Source: Whalleya microplaca (lineage: Eukaryota > Ascomycota > Sordariomycetes > Xylariales > Xylariaceae). Taken from it: a DNA stretch of 64,000 bases. The DNA is taken from the NCBI GenBank assembly GCA_022497155.1, contig MU385766.1, positions 248,001 through 312,000 on the forward strand, written 5' to 3'. The notes below the pieces were generated by a model that worked only from the letters and a program-made list of their open reading frames with translations, made no database searches and was not told the DNA's origin. This document shows positions 25,401 through 35,550 of this stretch, one piece after another. Each line of letters opens with the position of its first letter. The first letter of the stretch is position 1. The position numbers and the translations under genes were made by a program.

Positions 25401-27495
25401 ATCCTCCAGTACTAGTAGTGAATTGGATATCAAAATCTGGAGCGTCTTTGGACCCCTCTGTGCTTAGGTCCTCAGTGCTTTGATCCTCGGTTGAGGCGTC
25501 CTCGTCTGCATCCGACAAGTTGGGGATTTCCTCGAGCCACGTATTGTAGTATCTTACAACAGCAGGATGACTAATCTGAGAAAGCAACCGAACTTCTTTC
25601 AATATCTCAGTAAGACTTGCTTGTGACCGCTGGGTGATCTTCTTTATTGCATAGATCTGGCCATCAAGCTTCTTCCTTGCCTTGACAACTTCGCCAAAGC
25701 CACCCTTGCCCAGCCTTCCCTCTTCGACGAAATCTTCCTTGTATCTCGAGGAAACCGGGCCATGGAAGGTGGAATCATGCCGCGGCCGCATAGGGAAAGC
25801 TTGTGGGAGAGAAGTCAAAGACTGAGAGGGAGAAAGAGCAGCGGGAACATCATCGACGATGACAGGTGCATCAGTAGCCAGAAACTCGCTGGAACTCAAC
25901 TCGAATGCCCGCGGCCGTTTCTTGGGGTCAAGCTTGAAAAACCTTGTGACTAACTCGGAGAATGGGCTGGACAGAGAGAGATACTCCATGAGAGCAAGCG
26001 GAGACTGGTACCTGTGACAAACATCTAGGCCAAATATCATCTGCAAGAAGACAACGCCAAGGTCCCAGATATCTGTTTTCTGGGTAAACTGTGGACGTGA
26101 GCTACCAGCAATCTCAGGGGGCAGCCAATACGTGGACCTCGATGAGTTTGCCGACGAGATGATTTGAGATTTGCGGCAGAGGGCATGCATTTCTCTCTGG
26201 TATGTCACATCCGATAGCTTCGGGACAACATTGCCAGTAGGCTCTCTAAAGAGAAGTATATTTCCGGGATGAATGTCTTGGTGTACAATACCATAGCTAT
26301 GCAAGTGACCTAGTGCATCTAGAAGGTCTGCAGTCCATGAACGAACTTTACCGACGTCGAGGTGCCCTGCTAGATCTAGTAGCTCCTCCAGGGGGCCTTT
26401 GTCTGCGAGTGGCGTCAGGAGTCTTGCGGTCCAACTCATCGAAGCTGAGTCATTTTCAGTATGATCTCGGTCGATGCGGAAATTCAACAGCTGCAGCACG
26501 TTCTGGTGTGAGACCTTCTTGATAGATTCTAGCTGCCCTTCTAGAGCCTGTAGTTGCCTCTTGAATTGTGCCGCCTCCTGGGGGCTCGATTGGAATTCGA
26601 ACTCTTTCAGGGCAAGACTTGGGCGGTGTCGTCCACTTGAGACATCTGGCCAAACGCGATAGGTTGTTGCGACCTGCCCCTGTCGAAACTCGGTTTTGCC
26701 GACAACGACGTTAAACACTAAGACATCACCAGTTGAGTCGATGAGCTCGCATGATTGGTCAAATTCAATGATGTCTGAAGAATGAGGATCTTCGGAGAGA
26801 TGATTTGAAGTTGTGAGAGGCTTGTTCTTCTTTTTAGACTCTTTGGCTTTCGTACGTTGTCTCTCAACTTCCTTCTGTATCATGTCCTGCATAATTCTCT
26901 CTTCTTCTTTCATGACATCTTGCTTCTTTCGCTCTTCTACTTCATGCAATTCTCTAGCTTGCCTAGCCAGCTCAGCCTCATGTGCTGCACGCTCTTCTTC
27001 CAACGAAGGCAACTGCCGTCCTTGAGCCTTTGCCTGAGCTGCATCCTCCAAGATGTCTTGAATACCTTGCGCTAGCTCATGGATCATAGGCTCAGGCTGT
27101 TCTTGTGCAGTCAGAGTCCGAGGTTTTGCTTCAATGAATTTCTGTAGCTTGAATACAGTTGACTCTTTCAAAGCCCCGTCATCTTTCAGACTGAGCAAGG
27201 GGACCGATCTAGGATATGTTGCTGTGAGCACGACACTAAGAGTCACCGCCATTTCTTCGTCTGACAAAGCCTTAACTCGGATGTCAAACGACGGCTCGGA
27301 TTTCTTCCATGCAGTGTTAGCGGCTTTGTGCTCAATATAGTCATCGCCATAAATGGCCTGAAGGACCATAATCTCCTCATTCTGGGCATCGATGTATTGC
27401 GTTCTTGGACCTGCGTCCGGGCTGACAGGATTCAGCCCGGGGTAGCTGGAATCGTCATTTTTAGTGGTAAGCTGGTGTGGCGTCTTCCAAGCCAT
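22424..27495 (-). CDS. GCN2: eIF2-alpha kinase GCN2 (CPC-3)
   Basis: Five exons in phase code for 1612 aa, near the yeast length of 1659: 27495-25153, 25088-24750, 24697-23701, 23642-23221 and 23161-22424. Domains in order: RWD domain (about 33-150, QNEEIMVLQAIYGDDYIEH) for GCN1 binding; charged helix (165-235); degenerate kinase domain (about 250-560, with VHQDIHPGNILL near 400); catalytic kinase domain from about 590 (GRLGKGGFGEVV), with a large acidic insert near 660-760, HRDLKPENIF near 815, DFGLA near 844 and activation loop RSIGTSYYVAPEV; histidyl-tRNA-synthetase-like domain from about 1060 to 1440; C-terminal ribosome/dimer domain. Uncharged tRNA binding activates phosphorylation of eIF2-alpha under amino-acid starvation. 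The second intron (24749-24698) has a GC donor rather than GT: exon 2 ends KVD, exon 3 begins MYSLGIMFFEM. The other introns are GT-AG. The gene is divergent from Cut12. Confidence 0.97.
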
Positions 27496-28119
27496 TCTGT
27501 TATTTCAGTAGGTAGTAGGGATATCTTTCGGGGAAACAGAAAGAATGAAGGAAGACTTTCACAGCCGGAGCTGTGCGTCGTCTACTGAGTGAAGACCATC
27601 CTGCAGAGACTGTAATACATGTACTTGGGATGGATTTTATTTGTATGGCGGTGAATATAGAAGTGAACGAAAGACAGATAAAAGTCAATTCTTTGATGGC
27701 GGGGTGAATCATCTCTATTTCTATGTCATCCACGCCTGAGGCGCCTAAAGGGCTCCTGCTACGTAGGCCCTTCAGCTGCTAAACACGTAGTACCTTCTAG
27801 TTATGCACCTAAGCTGGCCAGGCCTGCCAGGCAGGCCAGGCAGCCCGGTGGTGGGGTACATACATACAGTGTCAGCTGAAAACTGCAGGTATGCAGCTGA
27901 AAACCAGGTACCTATGTACCTAGGTAGGTAGCAGTGGACCCCAGAGCGTTACCCTGGGCTTCCAGCTTAGAAAGTAAACAGCAACATCTTCCCTTTTTAC
28001 ATACAAACAGACCTGTAACCTAACTACATCGACGGTTCGCCCCGCGCTTCTCCCTTCCAACCAACACAAGTACACGAATCATCAGAATCCGCAGTCATTA
28101 CTCCATACTAGAGGACACA
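27496..28119. promoter_or_regulatory. Divergent GCN2/Cut12 promoter region with nested palindromes
   Basis: The 624 bp between two head-to-head start codons include a CCAGG-rich stretch of interlocking inverted repeats (about 27812-27846) and, just to its right, stacked GTACCTAGGTA-type palindromes (27906-27930, exact TACCTAGGTA at 27917-27926). The part next to Cut12 is a pyrimidine-rich leader. No protein gene is visible. Confidence 0.5.
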
Positions 28120-30414
28120 ATGCTCGGTTGGGCTCTCAAAAGAGGGTTCCAGGGCGCAACTGGGGCAAGTGACGCGCCTGATAATGGAGGTAGGAGATGT
28201 TGCGCATGTGGTTCAGTTCACCTTTGCTTACGCTGCGTAGCGGACACGACACAGTTCGAGGGCCCAGACACACCCGCGCCGGTGTTTGCAGCTCGTGCAA
28301 TAAGAAATGCCATATTCGGAGCATCCAATGCACCAGCCCCTGCTGCTTCTAACGAGCAGAAACGCGACGAGCCTGTAAAAAAGAAGAGTGACTACGACGC
28401 GACAACGAACAACCCCGGATCGCCAAGTAAACCGACCAGCATTCTTCTCACCCCAGGAACAGGGACGGCACGTCGAAAACGCGTTTCGTTTGGCCACGAT
28501 GTGAAGGACGGCAATAACGTTGATTCCAGTCCATTGGCCTCAGCTTCTAATCGCTCAAGACAGCAGCGGAGGAGAACCTCCCTCCAACAAGCATTGGAAA
28601 ACTCGCGCTCTATGAAGTCCGAGAAGTCGGTCGAGAAGCCGAGGCAGGAGGCTACAACTTCGAACACGGGCGCTGCCGATTCTGAAGACGATTGGGAAGA
28701 TGATGCCTACAATCAGGACGCCACGGTGGATCTTAATGATCCTCACTCCGAATCGGGCAAGTTCTGGAAGTCCGAATTTGATAGGTACCGCGACGAAGCA
28801 AAGGCAGATATCGAGAGATTGGTGAAATTCAAAGCTCTGGCCAAATCTTTCGCTAAGAAAAAGGATGCTGAAGCACTCGAGCTGGCCCAGAAGCTAAAGG
28901 AGGAGCAGGCAAAAGTGATCGAGATGGATAAAAAAATCACAGAAAAGGCTGTTCAGATTGCCGGCAAGAGAAAACACAACACCGATGACGAGCATGCTAG
29001 TTTGATGAAGGATCTGTGCAAACAGACGACTCTAGCAGTACAGTACCGAGATCAAGTCAAGGAGCTCGAGACTCTCCTTAAAGATGCCAAAGTTGACTCA
29101 GGCTTACACCGGTCTGACCGCCGCCACATCAACACATCTCCCAGGACGGAGCAGACGCTTCTTGATGTCAACCGGGAACTTAGACGAGCACGGTCCGAGC
29201 TGAAGCATATGGACAAACTTCGCGAGGAAGTCAAACAACTCAGGTCCGAGCTGAAAGCCGCACATCTAAAAGCTAAGACGTTCGAGGAGAAGCCAGCTGA
29301 TGAACCTGCCGATTCATCACGAGTGTCAAGGTTGGAGAAACAGTTACGCGAGTGCAAGGACGAGTCGCGACAGAAGGACAGCGAGCTGAGGAAACTCAAG
29401 AGAGAATACGAAACTCTCAAGAGAAATGCCAAAGCCCGGACTTTTGAGGCCCTGCAAGTGTTAGACGAAAAGAACGAAAAGATTGGCAAGTTGGAGAAGA
29501 GAATCAAGGCACTCGAAGCGGCCAATAGTTCAAGATCTCGTGCAGAGGATCTCGATACGGCCATTGCGAAGCACAATAAGATCACCAGAGATCTGAAGTC
29601 AGGCATCGAGTCCCTCAACAAGCCCTCCAAATACGAGAAGGCTAGACCTTCGAGACACCTCAGACGTGCTGTCTCAGTAGAGGATATGACCCTGGATATG
29701 ACTCAGAGGTCTTTACTCTCAAACAAGGACGAGCAAAAACATGACGATAATATTGGAGAGACACCATACAGTCGTACATTCACTTCCGATTGGACAGAAA
29801 GTCTGTTCGATATTGAGGAGACACCAAAGAGAGACAAGAAAGAGCGCATGGAGCCAAGAAAGCGATCGAGGGAACTGATCATGGAAGACGCTGATGCAGC
29901 ACCACAACAGCCCCCAAAGACTGAGGATGCATTGCCGTCATCTAGCTCCCGGAGAGTCATGTCCGACCTCCCCTCTAGCCGCGTCAACAAGCCGTCTCCC
30001 AAAGATTCCATTTCGCGTCATCGCAGCCCTGCAAAGGAGTTGGTCGCATCCGGTTCCTACCAAAACAGAACGAGTCACAGGGACACCAGTACGCGCTATG
30101 GCTCTCTCGCAAGCGAGAAAGCAGTTATGTACAGTGCTTTGGAGAAACCAGCATCGGATGCAGGAACCAAGCCCAATCCCAGCCGTCCCATGTCTTCCGG
30201 CAGCGAAGCACCACGTGCCGACCTCGTGCAGGATCGATTCGCTCGCCTTGGGGGCCCTGAGCCTGAACGCACAGGTTCTGTGAATATAAGTAGTTCTCGA
30301 TGCACTTTACCTGCGGATCGACAGGCTGCGGCCCGGGCTCGCCTACAGCGGAAGAAGTTGGAGAGGCAGAAAGCTAGTGGTGGCGTTCTGGACAAGGAAA
30401 ATGTCAGACCGTGA
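28120..30414 (+). CDS. cut12: Spindle pole body-associated protein Cut12
   Basis: The whole interval is one open frame (764 codons), but the better model removes a 51-bp intron at 28190-28240 (donor GTAGGA, acceptor GCGTAG), leaving 747 aa. The N-terminus MLGWALKRGFQG and the block DTPAPVFAARAIRNAIFG (after splicing) are typical of fungal Cut12 proteins. The Cut12 domain follows: WKSEFDRYRDEAKADIERLV and KFKALAKSFAKKKDAEALEL near residues 200-245. A long coiled coil runs from about 200 to 480, with interruptions. The C-terminal 250 residues are basic, Ser/Pro-rich and probably disordered, ending DKENVRP. In fission yeast, Cut12 sits at the spindle pole body and links it to mitotic entry through Polo kinase. 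The 51-bp intron lacks a stop, so the cysteine-rich insert RRCCACG... in the unspliced frame is probably not protein. Confidence 0.9.
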   Translation: MLGWALKRGFQGATGASDAPDNGGRRCCACGSVHLCLRCVADTTQFEGPDTPAPVFAARAIRNAIFGASNAPAPAASNEQKRDEPVKKKSDYDATTNNPGSPSKPTSILLTPGTGTARRKRVSFGHDVKDGNNVDSSPLASASNRSRQQRRRTSLQQALENSRSMKSEKSVEKPRQEATTSNTGAADSEDDWEDDAYNQDATVDLNDPHSESGKFWKSEFDRYRDEAKADIERLVKFKALAKSFAKKKDAEALELAQKLKEEQAKVIEMDKKITEKAVQIAGKRKHNTDDEHASLMKDLCKQTTLAVQYRDQVKELETLLKDAKVDSGLHRSDRRHINTSPRTEQTLLDVNRELRRARSELKHMDKLREEVKQLRSELKAAHLKAKTFEEKPADEPADSSRVSRLEKQLRECKDESRQKDSELRKLKREYETLKRNAKARTFEALQVLDEKNEKIGKLEKRIKALEAANSSRSRAEDLDTAIAKHNKITRDLKSGIESLNKPSKYEKARPSRHLRRAVSVEDMTLDMTQRSLLSNKDEQKHDDNIGETPYSRTFTSDWTESLFDIEETPKRDKKERMEPRKRSRELIMEDADAAPQQPPKTEDALPSSSSRRVMSDLPSSRVNKPSPKDSISRHRSPAKELVASGSYQNRTSHRDTSTRYGSLASEKAVMYSALEKPASDAGTKPNPSRPMSSGSEAPRADLVQDRFARLGGPEPERTGSVNISSSRCTLPADRQAAARARLQRKKLERQKASGGVLDKENVRP

Positions 30415-30700
30415 GTCACTCGCTGTGGAGATGAGAGATGTTGAATATCAGGATGGGATGAGCATGAAGGCATAATTGAAATTGTATTATATGGGTAGTT
30501 GTCAAGTGTATCGAGTATGTTGGGCCTCATTCAGCATTAGGTATTGATGGGCTGGTCGGAGCTGTGGAGATATCAATCAAGATTACTTTTTCAACCTGTG
30601 CGGAATTAAAACACCACTACGGATTATAGTAAGGCTACGATTTTTCGCCCTCGAGTCATCTTCCCAATTAACAACACCATACGCAACAATTGTCCACCGA

Positions 30701-31615
30701 ATGAGCAATGATAATACCGCGATGACCCCGGCGACCGGCGAGGACTCTCCGGAGGACCTGGAAAATGAATTAGCAGAACTGGAACAGCGCCTGGTACAGA
30801 TCAAACAGCGACTGAAAGACAAGTCCACGCCTCCAAATACCACATCCGCCTCCGCATCCACACCTCACCAGCCAAGCAGCAGCCTAGCTCACCACCAAGC
30901 GCCCGCGCACCACTACCTCCTCCTCCTCGCGGACTCCGCGCTCCCGCTGGGCTCCTTCGCCTTCAGCTCGGGTCTGGAATCGTACCTCGCGCACGCGCGC
31001 ACCAGCAGCAGCACCAGCAAACCATCCTTCTCAGCCTTCCTCCCGCTCTCGCTCTCCTCATACGCAAGCACGACGCTCCCGTTCCTCCTGGCCGCGCACC
31101 GCGCCCCCGACGCGCGGAGCACAGCGGCCCTCGACGACGCGCTCGACGCCACGATCGTGTGCGCCGTGGGCCGGCGGGCGTCGGTCGCGCAGGGGCGGGC
31201 GCTGCTCGCGATCTGGGAGAAATCGCTATCTCCCGGCCTCTCCCCCTCTCCTTCCCCCACCACCTCTCTCTCCGCGCTCCGGGGTGGCGATGGAGACGGC
31301 GTGGTGTTTTCGGCCCACCTGGCACCCCTCTTCGGCGCCGTGGCCCACCTGTGCGGGCTCTCGCGCCGCCAGGCCGCGTACGTGTTCCTGCTGGGCCACG
31401 TGAAGGCGCTGGTGTCGGCCGCCGTGCGCGCGAGCCTGCTGGGCCCGTACCAGGCGCAGCGGATCCTGGCGGGGCCGCTGGTGCGGGATCTGCTGGCCGC
31501 CGTCATCGAGCGCGAGTGGGAGACGCCTGTTGAGGAGGCGGGGCAGAGCGTGCCGGTTATGGATTTCTGGGTGGGCAGGCATGAGGTCTTGTATTCTCGG
31601 ATCTTTAATAGTTAG
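30701..31615 (+). CDS. ureF: Urease accessory protein UreF with N-terminal coiled coil
   Basis: One exon codes for 304 aa. Residues 70-304 are a UreF domain: LLLLADSALPLGSFAFSSGL near 72-92, a helical middle, AHLAPLFGAVAHLCGLSRRQ near 205-225 and GHVKALVSAAVRASLLGPYQ near 232-252. UreF joins UreD/UreG to load nickel into the urease active site in the cytosol. The first 45 residues are acidic and heptad-like (ENELAELEQRLVQIKQRLKD, a predicted coiled coil), joined by a Thr/Ser/Pro linker to the UreF fold. A Ser/Pro loop and a Gly/Asp loop lie near residues 175-200. It follows Cut12 in the same direction with 286 bp between, and converges on Cwc2. No other urease genes are in the window. GC content is high in the UreF core, giving several long shadow frames. 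Confidence 0.92.
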   Translation: MSNDNTAMTPATGEDSPEDLENELAELEQRLVQIKQRLKDKSTPPNTTSASASTPHQPSSSLAHHQAPAHHYLLLLADSALPLGSFAFSSGLESYLAHARTSSSTSKPSFSAFLPLSLSSYASTTLPFLLAAHRAPDARSTAALDDALDATIVCAVGRRASVAQGRALLAIWEKSLSPGLSPSPSPTTSLSALRGGDGDGVVFSAHLAPLFGAVAHLCGLSRRQAAYVFLLGHVKALVSAAVRASLLGPYQAQRILAGPLVRDLLAAVIEREWETPVEEAGQSVPVMDFWVGRHEVLYSRIFNS

Positions 31616-31829
31616 GTTAGGGGGGTAGAGGCGGGCACGATGGGGGAGGTGTAGTTATGGGAGGTTTGGTCATGATCTGATCCTATGCCTTGATTGATTA
31701 TTATGATCTTGGCGAGGCGCCCTGGGCGGTGGTATCTATGGTATGGGGTTGTGGATGATCTAATGGCTATATACATTTTGGGTCAAGACCATAGATATAA
31801 TATAATCCCTGGTTATACATTAAGGAGCC

Positions 31830-33067
31830 CTATTCGTCCCCTTCGCTGTCACTACCGTATGCTACCAACGGCCCTGATGCTGCCGCTGGCTTGGCCTTAG
31901 GTGCTGTTGATACCTTGGCCGTCTTCAGTGCTGCTAATGTGCTGCTTGAGAAGATTCCCCCGTCCTGTGCTGTCTCTTGCTGACCTTGACCCTCGGCCGT
32001 CTCTGGCGCGAATATAGCATTGGCGCCATTTGCCTCGCCGTTCTCAATCATCAATCGTTGCTCATGCTCAAGCGAGTACCCCTCTCTTCCCACCGGGTTG
32101 ACCGCTTGCGGCCCACGGGCAAAATAGATATCATCGGGGGCCTCGTATCCGTCTAGACCAAAACTGCCCTCGATCTTGCGTCGTTTCCTCGCCTCCGGAT
32201 CCCTTCCCTCGATCTCCGCCACGAATGATTCGGGCAACGCTCTCCTAATGGCCTCTGCGGCCTGCTCCTCAATACGCCGCGCCTCCCTCGCCTGTGCCAT
32301 CGGGTTCGGATCGGCGGTCGCCCAGCGCACGTTTAGGATCTCGTTGTGGTCTAACGACTGGTGTGCCATGGCCTCTTTCTGTACACAGATCAAAGTCAGT
32401 ATACAGACGTCCCTCGAGAAAAGAACCCGGCAATACATACCGCAAACTGCGCGTTCGCCTCGTTCGTGTACGTGATGAACCCCACGCCTCTCGTGTTCAG
32501 CACGCGTATCCGCTCCACCTGTCCCCATTCCGCAAAATGCCGCGCCACGATCTCCTCGATATCGTCCGTGACGTGTATCCTGCCGACGTAGATCGTGCGG
32601 TTCTGTCTCATGAAACTACCAACGCCGCCCATGTCATCTCGGTAGTCGGAGTGCTTGTCGCGTCCGAAGCAATCGACGTTCGGGTTGAATAGGTCGTGGA
32701 TGCCCGGGAGCCGATGGAGGTACTCGCAGTCCTGGCCCTTGGGGCAGATGCCGCGCGCGAAGAACAGGCAGAAGTAGGAGCCGGTGACCTTGTCGGCACG
32801 TGTGTAGCCGCTGTCCTTGGCGATATTGCATCGCCCCTTGGCTGCGGTCTTGGAGAGGTATTTGTCTTCGCGGTCGCCGCCGGACCACTTGTTGTACCAT
32901 ATGTTGAAGATGGTTCCCGTTTGAGGAGGCGGCTCGGAAGTTATGAAGGAGGAATCGACTTGCGGTCGCGCCGGTCGCTTCTTTCGAATGATTTTTTTGA
33001 CTTTCTTGGGTGCCGGTGCGGCCACCTCTGTGGACTGTGCCGGGACGAGTTCCCGTTCTTCTGACAT
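31830..33067 (-). CDS. CWC2: Pre-mRNA-splicing factor Cwc2 (RBM22-like)
   Basis: Two exons on the minus strand (33067-32441 and 32378-31830), joined in phase 0 across a 62-bp GTATGT-CAG intron, give 391 aa. After a lysine-rich N-terminus (KKVKKIIRKKRPARP) comes the torus domain (IFNIWYNKWSGGDREDKYLS) with its CCCH zinc finger (CLFFARGICPKGQDCEYLH) near residues 100-120. The connector GIHDLFNPNVDCFGRDKHSD and an RRM (RTIYVGRIHV near 155, GVGFITY near 197) follow. The C-terminal 150 residues contain RWATADPNPMAQ and an Ala/Ser tail ending YGSDSEGDE. Cwc2 belongs to the Prp19-related complex and contacts U6 snRNA and the intron in the active spliceosome. Domain order is diagnostic. Confidence 0.95.
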
Positions 33068-34042
33068 GTTTGTTGAGTAGGATTGACAAGTTGTTGAAAT
33101 CTAACGAAAGAATGAGAGGCTGACGTTGCGAGGCTGTAGTAGTTTCTAATACACGAAATTTCTGCTCTCACTAAATGCACTACTCCAATTTTGTGCACAG
33201 ACCCCTTATACGCATATCGAAGGCTAGCAAGTCATCTTCAAATGTACGTGTCTAAAAGTATCAATGCAGTCTATTCCGTAATTCCTATATTAATGTTCTC
33301 TAGTAAAACTACTTTATAGTAATTATGTGTGTTATCAAGTTTTCCCAGAAGGATATTGTAAAATTATACCTTTGTTCAGAATTATACCTTTGGAATATCT
33401 CAACTACCTAGACTGTATGTAGCCTTATCAATATTGACGAATCGCCTGCCAGCGGGACACTTTCCGCTATAATCCTTACGACGGAATTAACACTATTTCA
33501 GGGGGCAGACTATACCTATTCTTCATACTTCAGGTTTTATATTATGTAGATAGCCTAGGGAATTCTAATCGTTCGATGCACATCATCTATGACGTCGGAA
33601 GCCCCCGTGTCAATGTTGAATCGCAACCCGCGGACTGCGGAATCTGTCTAGACCCCTAGACCCCTATTACGCCTGCACGTACGGGAGTTCCTAGTGGCGC
33701 GAGGCCTTCGTAGCTTTGAAATTCCCCCAGCTTTTCTAGTCCCCCAGCCGTCGCTAGGCCACAGGTAAAGTGAGTTTCGCAGTTGATGGCTCCGCCCCTG
33801 CAGCTGGGGCAGAGCGGTAAATCATACCCCGCTGTGGAGAGCATGCCGAGGCCGAACGACAAGCGATACCGATTCCAGCTCAACACCGAGGATAAGGTTA
33901 CTCGTCTAACCTAGCTTATCGTTAAGACTACAAGCCTTTTGTTACAGCTTAAATAAGTCGTTCTTTACAAGACGTGAAGATATCTGGTTCAACTTTCAAA
34001 ATATCTTCATTAGCTCATAAGCAAGTTCCATTGTCTAGCAAC
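33068..34042. promoter_or_regulatory. Divergent intergenic region between Cwc2 and the acyl-CoA dehydrogenase
   Basis: AT-rich 975-bp gap between two head-to-head genes. It should contain both promoters. A small repeat TAGACCCC occurs twice at about 33649-33664. No gene or RNA is recognisable. Confidence 0.4.
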
Positions 34043-35550
34043 ATGTCTTCCAAGATTCCCGATATCGTAAGTTGGCTCACCACAACAAATGCCACTCACT
34101 CATCACTAACTCTTCGTCAGGTAGCACACCGCGTTAGCGATAAGGCAAAGAAGACCTTAGACATTATCGCCAAGTTTGTCGAGGAGGAATGCATACCGTG
34201 AGCTCATAGAGACTCATACTACGAGTACTACTAACCACATTCTCGGGTAGAGCGGATCCCGTCTTCGATGCTCAAATCGGCGAAGGGGACGCGCGATGGG
34301 AGGGCCATCCTTCCATCATCGATGACCTGAAGGTCAAAGCCCAGAAGCTAGGGCTGTGGAACATGTTCCTGCCCAAGGGCCACTATAAAGAGTCCCCCGG
34401 GTATACGAACCTGGAGTATGGCTTGATGGCCGAGTGGCTGGGCAAGTCAAGGACCGCGTCAGAAGCCACCAACTGCGCAGCCCCTGACACGGGAAACATG
34501 GAAGTTCTGGCGAAATACGGCAATGACGCACAAAAGGCCGAGTGGCTGAAGCCGTTGATGGAAGGGAAAATCAGATCAGCCTTCCTCATGACCGAGCCGG
34601 AGATCGCCTCATCGGATGCTACGAATATCCAGCTTAGCATAAGGAAAGAGGGCAATGAATATGTGCTTAACGGCTCTGTAAGTTTTGCAAATATATGCCA
34701 AGTACCACACACTAACATGCTCCAGAAATGGTGGTCAAGTGGTGCTGGCGATCCTCGCTGCAAGATTTACGTCGTCATGGGTAAGACGGACCGCAACAAC
34801 AAGGACCCCTACAAACAACAATCCGTCATCCTCGTCCCGGCCGGTACCCCGGGCATCACCATCCACCGCATGCTGAACGTCTACGGCTACGACGACGCGC
34901 CGCACGGCCACGGCCACGTCTCCTTCGACGAGGTGCGGGTCCCGGCGCGCAACATGGTGCTCGGCGAGGGCCGCGGCTTCGAGATCATCCAGGGGCGCCT
35001 GGGGCCGGGGCGGATCCACCACGCGATGCGCAGCATCGGCTGCGCGGAGCGGGCGCTCGAGTGGATGCTGCAGCGGATCAACGACCCGCGCAAGACGACG
35101 TTCGGCAAGCAGCTGGCCGAGCACGGCGTGATCCTGGACTGGGTGGCGCGGTCGCGCATCGAGATCGACGCCGCGCGCCTGATCGTGCTCAACGCCGCCG
35201 TCCGGATGGACGACCTCGGCCCCAAGGCCTCGCTGCGCGAGATCGCGCAGGCCAAGGTCCTCGTGCCCCAGACCGCGCTCAACGTCATCGACCGCGCCAT
35301 CCAGGCCTTCGGCGGAGCCGGCGTCAGCCAGGATACGCCGCTTGCGTATATGTGGATCCAGATCCGGACGCTGAGGTTGGCGGATGGTCCGGATGAGGTC
35401 CATTTGCAGCAGATGGGGAGGAATGAGAATAAGAGGGGCGCGGAGGTCTCGCAGAAGATCAAGACGCAGGAGGAGAAGACGCAACAGTTGCTCAAGCAGT
35501 ACGGCGTAAAGCGCTTCCAGCCTGGTGCGAGCATCAAGCATAAGTTGTAA
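34043..35550 (+). CDS. Acyl-CoA dehydrogenase, ACAD10/11-like
   Basis: Four exons, 34043-34066, 34121-34197, 34251-34677 and 34726-35550, are phase-consistent and give 450 aa. The third intron is 48 bp and stop-free, so the frame reads through it; removal restores the family block [18 protein letters not shown]. Further motifs are [17 protein letters not shown] (flavin region), [38 protein letters not shown] and the C-terminal signature [17 protein letters not shown] followed by [16 protein letters not shown]. These FAD enzymes take electrons from the alpha-beta carbons of acyl-CoA in fatty-acid oxidation; ACAD10/11 types are reported to act on longer or 4-hydroxy acyl-CoAs. No mitochondrial presequence is obvious. 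The C-terminus ends in HKL, a weak match to the peroxisomal PTS1 tripeptide, so location is open. The last exon is far richer in GC than the first. Confidence 0.94.

Noticed and set aside
30913..31582. Several long frames on both strands across the UreF gene
   Set aside because: Shadows caused by high GC in UreF; composition is Arg/Ala/Gly-rich and no motif is seen.
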